A DNA stretch of 17,352 nucleotides from DATGQT01 sp033720695. GTDB taxonomy: Bacteria; Bacteroidota; Rhodothermia; Rhodothermales; Rubricoccaceae. A model generated the notes under the pieces. It saw nothing but the letters and a program-made list of their open reading frames with translations, did no database searches and was not told the origin of the DNA. The position numbers were made by a program, and so were the translations under genes. Location of the stretch: NCBI GenBank assembly GCA_033720695.1, contig JAWWCA010000054.1, positions 1 to 17,352 on the forward strand, given 5' to 3'. Below are positions 1 through 5,432 of this stretch, piece after piece. Numbering within the stretch: the first letter of the stretch is position 1; each line of letters begins with the position of its first letter.

Positions 1-593
1 AGCTCTTCGCGCGTGAAGACGCGTCCGGGGTGGGACGCGAGGAAGTAGAGCAGCTCGAACTCCTTGCGGGGAAGCCGGAACGTCTCCGGCTCGCCCTCTG
101 CCGCACGCTCGACGACGTACCGCTCGCGGTCGATGAGGAGGTCGTGCGCGCGGAGCTGGGACGTCGTGGCGGCTTCCTCCCGCTCACCCCGGCGGAGCAG
201 CGCCCGGAGCCGGCTCACGAGGAGCCGCGGCGAGATCGGCTTGACGAGGTAGTCGTCGGCGCCGGCTTCGAGGCCGGCGATCTCGTCGCGCTCGCCGGTG
301 CGGGCGGTGAGCATGAGGATGGGCGTGAGCCGGAGGCGGGCGTCCTCGCGGAGCCGCTGCGTCATCTCGACGCCGTCCATCCGCGGCATCATGATGTCCA
401 CGATGAAGAGGTCCGGCTGCTCGGCCTCGGCCGCCTTCAGGCCCTCGACCCCGTCGCGGGCGGTGAGGACCCGGTACCCCTCCCGTTCGAGGGTGTAGGT
501 GAGGAGCTCCAGGAGATCCGGCTCGTCGTCCACCAGGAGGACCGTGGCGTGGGCGTCGCCGGGAGCCGGGCCGGCGGCCGGTGCGGCAGGCAT
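1..593 (-). CDS. OmpR/PhoB-family two-component response regulator (3' end cut by window edge)
   Basis: Translating the minus strand from the ATG at 593-591 gives about 197 residues before the window ends, so the C-terminus is missing. Residues 18-135 form a receiver domain. The acidic pair and Glu are at 22-24 (VDDEP), the likely phospho-acceptor is Asp66 in VDIMMPRMDG, the switch Thr is 96 in LTAR, and the conserved Lys is 118 in VKP. After a short linker, residues from about 145 begin a winged-helix DNA-binding domain; LPRKEFELLYFL followed by HPGRVFTREEL is typical of OmpR/PhoB C-terminal domains. It would be phosphorylated by a histidine kinase not visible here and act as a transcription factor. 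A Pro/Ala-rich stretch of about 16 residues precedes the receiver domain. It lies 104 bp downstream of ruvA on the same strand. The regulon cannot be told from sequence. Confidence 0.93.
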   Translation of the reverse strand, partial: MPAAPAAGPAPGDAHATVLLVDDEPDLLELLTYTLEREGYRVLTARDGVEGLKAAEAEQPDLFIVDIMMPRMDGVEMTQRLREDARLRLTPILMLTARTGERDEIAGLEAGADDYLVKPISPRLLVSRLRALLRRGEREEAATTSQLRAHDLLIDRERYVVERAAEGEPETFRLPRKEFELLYFLASHPGRVFTREE

Positions 594-697
594 GGCGCGG
601 TAGGGCGCGTGGGAGGAGCCCCAACGTACCGCGGTCCCTTTACGAGAGTGTTACCAGGAGCGGGAGAACTCGCGAACGCCCTGCCCCCGCGGCCCGC

Positions 698-1297
698 TCA
701 GCTCTGGCGGAGGGCCAGCCGGATCAGCTCCTCGGCCGACTGCACGCCGGGCTGCTCGCGGAGCGTCTTCCGGAGGCGCTTCTCGGCCTCGGCGCGGCTG
801 AGGCCCAGCCCTTCGAGGGCGGCGCGGGCGTCGCTGCGCGCCTGCGCCACGGTGCCGTCGCCGCCAAGGACGCCGGCGGGCTCCAACCCATCGAGCTTGA
901 CGAGGCGGTCGCGAAGGTCCACGACGAGCCGCTCGGCCGTCTTCTTCCCCACGCCGGGGATGCGCGTGAGCATGGCGCTGTCGCCCGCCACCACGACGTC
1001 GCGCAGCTCGCTCGGGCTCATAGCCGAGAGCGCCGCGAGCGCCAGCTTCGGCCCTACCCCCGAGACGCCGATCATGGTCTCGAAGAGCGTCCGCTCGGGC
1101 TCCGTCGCGAAGCCGTAGAGCGTCTGGCTGTCCTCGCGGACGATGAGCGTGGTGAGGAGCCGAGCGGGCTTCCCCACCTCGGGGAGCTTGTCGAAGGACG
1201 AGGCGGGGATGAGCAGGCGGTACCCGAGGCCCGCCGCCTCGACGACGGCCTCGGTGGGGTGCTTCTCGGCAAGCGTGCCGGCGACGTAGGCGATCAC
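698..1297 (-). CDS. ruvA: Holliday junction branch migration protein RuvA
   Basis: This encodes 199 residues, the usual RuvA length. RuvA tetramers bind four-way DNA junctions and load the RuvB helicase for branch migration in recombination and repair. The N-terminal OB-fold domain covers about residues 1-62 (VIAYVAGTL at the start, then GLGYRLLIP). Two helix-hairpin-helix motifs follow, at about 72-90 (IGVSGVGPKLAL) and 110-128 (IPGVGKKTAERL). A C-terminal helical domain at about 150-199, which in the family contacts RuvB, ends in AEELIRLAL. I chose the GTG at 1297-1295 because RuvA proteins begin at this OB-fold strand. A longer GTG start at 1366 would add 23 atypical residues and sits inside an inverted repeat. 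ruvC and ruvB are not in the window. Upstream by 93 bp on the same strand is a small membrane protein gene. Confidence 0.95.
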   Translation of the reverse strand: MIAYVAGTLAEKHPTEAVVEAAGLGYRLLIPASSFDKLPEVGKPARLLTTLIVREDSQTLYGFATEPERTLFETMIGVSGVGPKLALAALSAMSPSELRDVVVAGDSAMLTRIPGVGKKTAERLVVDLRDRLVKLDGLEPAGVLGGDGTVAQARSDARAALEGLGLSRAEAEKRLRKTLREQPGVQSAEELIRLALRQS

Positions 1298-1347
1298 AGC
1301 GCGGGGGGCGGGGGGCAGGTCAGGCAGCCCGGCAAGGTAGCGCCGTG

Positions 1348-1368
1348 GGGTGACAGGGCGTGTCACCC
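1348..1368 (-). terminator. Perfect 8-bp stem-loop after the small membrane protein gene
   Basis: GGGTGACA (1348-1355) and TGTCACCC (1361-1368) are perfect reverse complements around a 5-nt loop. The structure lies 22 nt past the stop codon of the minus-strand gene at 1391-1648 and upstream of ruvA. No T-run follows, so it may be a weak terminator, an mRNA 3'-end stabiliser, or a protein-binding dyad (the half-site TGTCAC recurs near 8503). Confidence 0.45.
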
Positions 1369-1390
1369 GCCCGGGTCGTCCGGCGGGTCG

Positions 1391-1648
1391 CTAGTCGAGG
1401 TCCGAGAGCCGCCGGCCCTTCCCGAAGCAGTACCACGTGCCCGCTCCGAAGAGCAGCACGGCCCCCACGGCCACCGTCACCGCCCCGATCCGCTCGGCGC
1501 CCGCGAGGCTCCCGTCGGCAACGACGCCGCGGAGCATGGAGAGCGCCCCCAGCGTGAGCGCGCCGAGCACGAGGCCGACGCTGCGGTATACGAGGCGGCC
1601 GAGCACGCCGTCGGCCTTCTCTACCGTTTGGAGGAGCCGTCTGCGCAT
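1391..1648 (-). CDS. Small two-helix membrane protein of unknown function
   Basis: This encodes 85 residues and is not assignable to a family I recognise. A basic N-terminus (MRRRLLQ) is followed by a short amphipathic stretch, then two hydrophobic segments at about residues 24-44 and 53-74, joined by a short loop with Asp and Glu. The C-tail is short and charged (GKGRRLSDLD). The positive-inside rule suggests both ends face the cytoplasm. The size and layout resemble many small inner-membrane proteins, but no motif identifies a role. It begins a same-strand run with ruvA and the response regulator, and its start lies 121 bp from the divergent membrane protein gene at 1770, so the two may share a regulatory region. 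The ATG at 1648-1646 follows a C-rich leader without a Shine-Dalgarno sequence, like most starts here. Confidence 0.7.
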   Translation of the reverse strand: MRRRLLQTVEKADGVLGRLVYRSVGLVLGALTLGALSMLRGVVADGSLAGAERIGAVTVAVGAVLLFGAGTWYCFGKGRRLSDLD

Positions 1649-1713
1649 GGCGGTGGGGGCATTGGCTCAGGGATATCGACGCCGAGCGACCGTTTTCAAG
1701 CCGACACGACCGG

Positions 1714-1753
1714 GGCGCACGCATGGGGAATTGGCACCGACGACCGGTGCGCC
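1714..1753. promoter_or_regulatory. Mutually exclusive inverted repeats in the divergent intergenic region
   Basis: GCACCG (1734-1739) pairs with CGGTGC (1745-1750) around 5 nt. Alternatively GGCGCAC (1714-1720) pairs with GTGCGCC (1747-1753). The two pairings share bases and exclude one another. The site lies between the divergent genes starting at 1648 (minus) and 1770 (plus), so an operator or leader structure is possible, but in DNA this GC-rich chance is a serious alternative. Confidence 0.2.
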
Positions 1754-1769
1754 AGTGTAGCTTCACCGC

Positions 1770-2729
1770 ATGGCCACTGATTCCACGGGCGTGATCGCCA
1801 CCCTCGGCGCGTGGCGCGACCGCACCACGGACCGGCTCCAGGCTCGAGCCCAGGGGCGCCTCGCGCGGGCGGCGCGGCTCGCCCTGACCGCCGGCATCGT
1901 CGCCGTGCTGGCGGTGCAACTGACGCGGGTGGGCTGGCAGGCCATCCTCGACGCCCTTCCGACGCACCCCCTCTTCTACCTCCTCCTCGGCGGCGTCTAC
2001 GTTCTCCTCCCCGTGACGGAGACGCTGATCTACCGGCCGCTCTGGCCCCTCCCCCCACGGGCGCTCTTCTGGGCGTGCGCCCGCAAGCGGGTCCTCAACG
2101 AAGAGGTGATCGGCTACAGCGGCGAAGTGTCGTTGTACCTGTGGGGCGCGGCGCGGGGCCTCGACGCGGGGCATGCCTTCCGCGTCGTCCGCGACGTCAA
2201 CATCGTGTCGTCGGTGGTGTCGTTCACCGTGGCGGGCCTGCTCGTCGGCGCGATGGTGGGGCTAGGCGAGCTCGACACCGCGGGGTGGGTGGCCGGACGG
2301 GGGCTCCCGATCCTCGCCGGCCTCGTGCTCCTGGTCGGGCTCGGGGTGCTGGTGGTGCGCTTCCGCCACTACGTCTTCGCGCTCCCCCGCCGAGCGGCCG
2401 CACGCGTGGCGGCTCTCCATCTGGCGCGCCACGCCCTGACGAACGCGGGGCTCATCGGGATGTGGCACCTCGCGCAACCATCGGTGGGGCTGCCGGTGTG
2501 GCTGACGTTCGCGGCCGTGCTGGTGGTGATCGAGCGGCTCCCGTTCGTGCCGAGCAAAGACCTCGTGTTCGTAGGAGCGGGCGTGGGCCTGTCGGGCGGG
2601 CTGGCCGTCGCGGAGGCGGCCATCGCGGGCATGCTGCTGGTGCAGAGCGCCGGCTTCAAGGCCCTCCACCTCCTCGCCTACCTCCTCGCCTCGTCGTCGC
2701 TCGGGAGAGAAGGAGAGGCCGCGCCCTGA
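1770..2729 (+). CDS. Polytopic membrane protein, resembling flippase-like (lysylphosphatidylglycerol synthase TM / UPF0104) proteins
   Basis: This encodes 319 residues with a basic, amphipathic N-terminus of about 35 residues followed by roughly seven hydrophobic segments (about 36-53, 67-90, 147-170, 178-197, 222-236, 243-258 and 265-310, the last probably two helices). A charged cytoplasmic-looking stretch (CARKRVLNEEVIGYSGE) sits between helices two and three. Length, helix number and the short charged loops recall the flippase-like membrane family related to the MprF transmembrane region, which often sits beside glycosyltransferases. I cannot confirm this from motifs, so the family is an inference. 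The gene converges on a GT4 glycosyltransferase and overlaps its 3' end by 52 bp (2678-2729). A role in moving or sensing a lipid-linked glycan would fit the neighbourhood but is unproven. Confidence 0.75.
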   Translation: MATDSTGVIATLGAWRDRTTDRLQARAQGRLARAARLALTAGIVAVLAVQLTRVGWQAILDALPTHPLFYLLLGGVYVLLPVTETLIYRPLWPLPPRALFWACARKRVLNEEVIGYSGEVSLYLWGAARGLDAGHAFRVVRDVNIVSSVVSFTVAGLLVGAMVGLGELDTAGWVAGRGLPILAGLVLLVGLGVLVVRFRHYVFALPRRAAARVAALHLARHALTNAGLIGMWHLAQPSVGLPVWLTFAAVLVVIERLPFVPSKDLVFVGAGVGLSGGLAVAEAAIAGMLLVQSAGFKALHLLAYLLASSSLGREGEAAP

Positions 2730-3904
2730 CCGACGCGCTGGAGCGTTTCCTCGTACAGGTCGAGGATGGCGCCGAAGGCGCGGTCCGAGCCGTAGTGCGC
2801 CTCCACGTAGGCCCGCGCCCGACGGCCGAGGGCCTCGCGGTCGCGCGCCGCGCGCTCGATGTTGCGCGCCATCGCCTCCCCGTCGCCGACGGGTCCGAGG
2901 AACCCCGTGCCGGGGACGACGCGCCCGACGAGCCCGCCGGCCTCGACGCCGACCGTCGGCAGGCCGCACGCCTGGGCCTCGACGACGGAGAAGGCCGCGA
3001 CTTCGTGCGGCCCCGCCGTGACGTACATGTCGCCCGTCGCGAGCAGACGCGCGACGGCCTCCTTGCCCACCTGGAACGGGAGGAGGTGGAGCGCCGGACT
3101 CGTCGCGGCCCGCGCCTCCAGCTCGTGCCGTAGCGGGCCGTCACCCGCCATCACGAGCGCGGGCCGGAGCGCGGGCGACACCGACTCAAGGGCGTCGACG
3201 AGCACGTGGACGTGCTTCTCCGTATCGAACCGGCCGGCGTAGACGAGCAGGAGTTGATCCGGCTCGACGCCAAGACGCTCGCGCACCGCCGGGTCGGCCC
3301 GCTTCGGGTGGAACGTGTCGAGGTCGATGAACTGCGGGACGAGGCGCGCGTCCGCGATGCCGAGGGTCTGGATCGACTGCCGGTGCTGCTCTGAGAACGT
3401 GAGCACCGCGTCGGCCCGGCCGAGGATGCCCCGGACGTAGCGCGCCGCGAGGCGCTCCAGCCCACCGCTCAGCCGCTCGCCCAGGACCGGCGCGGTGTAC
3501 TGCTTGGCGTAGGAGTGCGCGAAGTCGGTGTGGTAGTGGACCGCGACGGCCGCGGTTCGGCCCTGCGCCCGCGCCCACGCGCGGTAGCGGTAGGCGGCCC
3601 CGGCCTCCGGCGGCATGTAGTACGTGTTCAGCTCGACGAGGTCGGGCCTGGCCTCGCGGAGCGCGGCGTCGAGCCGGGACCGGCGGGGGAAGAAGCGGTA
3701 CGGCGCCGCGAAGGGGATGGTCGGCCCCTTGACGCGCCACGTCGCCCACCGCTCGCCCCGTTCCACCACGTCCTCCTCGCCCGGGACCACCAGCACGTGG
3801 GTGTGCTCGGTGTGTTCGAGGAGGTGCTGCCGCTTGTCGTTGATGTAGGTGCGGATGCCCCCGCTCGTGGGCGTGTACGCGTGGGTGAGGTCGCAGACGA
3901 TCAC
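2678..3904 (-). CDS. GT4-type glycosyltransferase (GT-B fold), second gene of a tandem pair
   Basis: This encodes 408 residues, normal for a GT4 enzyme that moves a sugar from a nucleotide donor to a lipid or glycan acceptor. The N-terminal Rossmann half starts with MIVCDLTHAYTPTSGGIRTY, with the glycine-rich loop that typically lies by the acceptor. The C-terminal donor domain begins near residue 215 (LLLVYAGRFDTEKHVHVLVDAL) and contains GDGPLRHELE and the EX7E-type motif in GPHEVAAFSVVEAQACGLP. No signal peptide or membrane helix is seen, so it probably works at the inner face of the membrane. The start is GTG at 3904-3902, at the first beta strand. It follows the other GT4 gene by 95 bp, probably in one transcript, and its 3' end overlaps the opposing membrane protein gene. 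Donor and acceptor cannot be told from sequence. Confidence 0.9.
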   Translation of the reverse strand: MIVCDLTHAYTPTSGGIRTYINDKRQHLLEHTEHTHVLVVPGEEDVVERGERWATWRVKGPTIPFAAPYRFFPRRSRLDAALREARPDLVELNTYYMPPEAGAAYRYRAWARAQGRTAAVAVHYHTDFAHSYAKQYTAPVLGERLSGGLERLAARYVRGILGRADAVLTFSEQHRQSIQTLGIADARLVPQFIDLDTFHPKRADPAVRERLGVEPDQLLLVYAGRFDTEKHVHVLVDALESVSPALRPALVMAGDGPLRHELEARAATSPALHLLPFQVGKEAVARLLATGDMYVTAGPHEVAAFSVVEAQACGLPTVGVEAGGLVGRVVPGTGFLGPVGDGEAMARNIERAARDREALGRRARAYVEAHYGSDRAFGAILDLYEETLQRVGQGAASPSLPSDDEARR

Positions 3905-3979
3905 AGCGAGGGGGGCCGGCGCGAGGGCAGGGCGACCTCTCTCCGCCCCGGCGCCTTGTGGCCGACGCAGACGATCCCC

Positions 3980-3996
3980 CGCTGGCGCGACCAGCG
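3980..3996 (-). terminator. Stem-loop just after the first GT4 stop codon
   Basis: CGCTGG (3980-3985) and CCAGCG (3991-3996) are perfect reverse complements around a 5-nt loop, starting 3 nt past the TAG stop of the minus-strand gene ending at 4000. There is no T-run after it, so full termination is doubtful. It could protect the 3' end or partly reduce expression of the following glycosyltransferase. Confidence 0.35.
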
Positions 3997-3999
3997 AGG

Positions 4000-5271
4000 C
4001 TAGGCGAACGCGGGCGCGCCGCGCTCCGGCGCCACGAGGACAGGCTCCGCGGCCGGAGCCCCCAGCACCTCGGCGTAACCGCGGACGAGCCGGCGCAGGA
4101 TCGCGTCCCAGTCGTAGCTGAGGGCCGCCGTCCGGGCTGCGGCGGCCATCCGCGACCGGGCGGCGCCGTCCTGGACGAGCCGCGCCGTGGCACGGTGGAA
4201 CGCCTCGCCGTCGCGGGCTGAGCAGATGAAGCCTGTCGTGCCGTCCTCAACGAGGCTGCGGCTGCCGGGGGCGTCGGCGCAGACAGCGGGAAGCCCGCTG
4301 GCCATGGCCTCGAGCGTGACGTTGCCGAACGTTTCGGTCTCGCTCGGGAAGAGAAAGACGTCGGAGGAGGCGTAGGCCGTCGCGAGCGCTTCGCCGTCGA
4401 GGTGGCCCGTGAAGACGGTGTTGCTGAGGCGCGCTTCGAGCGCCTCGCGCGCGGGGCCGTCGCCCACGATGAGGCTGTGGTGGGGGACCCCCTCTCGCTC
4501 CAGCCGCTCGACGACCCCCGCAAACACGTCGAGCCCCTTCTCCCACACGAGCCGGCTCACGAACGCGACGACCGGGGCCTCGAAGCCATGGGACGACCGC
4601 CACGCTGCGGACCGCTTTGCGGGAGAGAACCGCTCGGCATCGATGCCGCGGGACCACACCCGGACCGGCGTCGTGATGCCGTTCTCCCGAAGCACCTCCC
4701 CCATGGCCTCGGACGGCACGTACACCTGCTCGCACCGGTCATAGAACCAGCGGCCGTAGGCCCACAGGGCCGGCTCGATGGCGCCGAGGTGGTAGTACTT
4801 GAGGTACGAGGCGAAGTGGGTGTGGAACGAGGCCACGACCGGCACCGCGTGCTTCGTCGCCCAGCGCACGGCGCGCACGCCGAGGTAGTCCGGCGTGGCG
4901 ACGTGGACGAGGTCCGGGCGGAACGCCTCCAGCGTGCGGCGCGCCGCCTTGGGAAAGGCGACGGAGAGGCGATACTCCGGCCGCCCAGGGGCCGGCACGG
5001 AGGGGACCGGCACGAACGTGCCCGCCGGGTCGAGCGCCGGGTCGTCTACGGTCGGCGCGAACACGAGCACCTCGTGCCCGTGGGCTTCGAGGTAGCAGAC
5101 GAGCCGGTTCAGCGTCAGCGAGACGCCGTCGCGGATGTGGACGTAGTTGCCGGTGAACAGGGCGATCCGCAGTCCTCGCCCACAGCCATCGCCCGCGCAG
5201 CCGTCCCCGGAGGGGTACGCCGCGATGCGATCCAGGGGCGCACGGCGGGGGGAATCCGGGGCAGGAGGCAT
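4000..5271 (-). CDS. GT4-type glycosyltransferase, MgtA/SqdX/PimB-like
   Basis: This encodes 423 residues. After an unusual N-terminal extension of about 34 residues, the GT-B fold opens with LRIALFTGNYVHIRDGVSLT and GHEVLVFAPTVDD. The pattern matches the MgtA / sulfoquinovosyltransferase-like branch of GT4, whose members attach mannose or related sugars to lipids. HVATPDYLGVRAVRWA and VASFHTHFASYLKYY lie in the acceptor domain. SRLVWEKGLDVFA, GDGPAREALEARL and the EX7E motif in ETETFGNVTLEAMASGLP (residues near 310-330) mark the donor domain. The extension contains two cysteines in GDGCAGDGCGRG and has no in-frame ATG or GTG closer to the fold, so I keep the ATG at 5271-5269. It is the promoter-proximal member of a tandem glycosyltransferase pair. 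The precise sugar and lipid are unknown. Confidence 0.9.
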   Translation of the reverse strand: MPPAPDSPRRAPLDRIAAYPSGDGCAGDGCGRGLRIALFTGNYVHIRDGVSLTLNRLVCYLEAHGHEVLVFAPTVDDPALDPAGTFVPVPSVPAPGRPEYRLSVAFPKAARRTLEAFRPDLVHVATPDYLGVRAVRWATKHAVPVVASFHTHFASYLKYYHLGAIEPALWAYGRWFYDRCEQVYVPSEAMGEVLRENGITTPVRVWSRGIDAERFSPAKRSAAWRSSHGFEAPVVAFVSRLVWEKGLDVFAGVVERLEREGVPHHSLIVGDGPAREALEARLSNTVFTGHLDGEALATAYASSDVFLFPSETETFGNVTLEAMASGLPAVCADAPGSRSLVEDGTTGFICSARDGEAFHRATARLVQDGAARSRMAAAARTAALSYDWDAILRRLVRGYAEVLGAPAAEPVLVAPERGAPAFA

Positions 5272-5362
5272 GGCAGATCTGGGGCGGAGGAACGACGCCG
5301 AGGTGGAGGGGCGGCGAAATCGGCCTCACAACGGGGGCAGAAGCGTCAAGTTCGGGCTTAAC

Positions 5363-5395
5363 CTGTTGTTTACCGACCGCCGTCGGCGTCAACAG
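5363..5395. promoter_or_regulatory. Nested inverted repeat between uvrA and the glycosyltransferase pair
   Basis: An outer arm CTGTTG (5363-5368) pairs with CAACAG (5390-5395). Inside it, CCGAC (5373-5377) pairs with GTCGG (5382-5386) around a 4-nt loop, with unpaired spacers of 4 and 3 nt between the arms. It lies 37 nt past the uvrA stop and about 90 bp before the first glycosyltransferase start, both on the minus strand. It could be the uvrA 3'-end hairpin (no T-run follows) or an operator for the glycosyltransferases. The flanks are notably less GC-rich than the surrounding genes. Confidence 0.4.
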
Positions 5396-5432
5396 CTGCT
5401 ATTCACCCGATCCTAAATCGCCGGCGGTGGGC

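Noticed and set aside
594..697. A sigma70-like promoter for the response regulator (TTCGCG, 17 bp, TAACAC on the minus strand)
   Set aside because: The -35 match is poor and the hexamers are not the Bacteroidota type; the gene may simply be co-transcribed with ruvA.
581..1780. Plus-strand open frame of 399 codons opposite ruvA and the small membrane protein
   Set aside because: It covers two minus-strand genes and their spacers and gives Arg/Glu/Gly-rich low-complexity sequence.
3186..4523. Minus-strand frame of 445 codons joining the two glycosyltransferases in another frame
   Set aside because: Ser/Arg/Pro-rich translation without a fold; both real glycosyltransferase frames explain the region.
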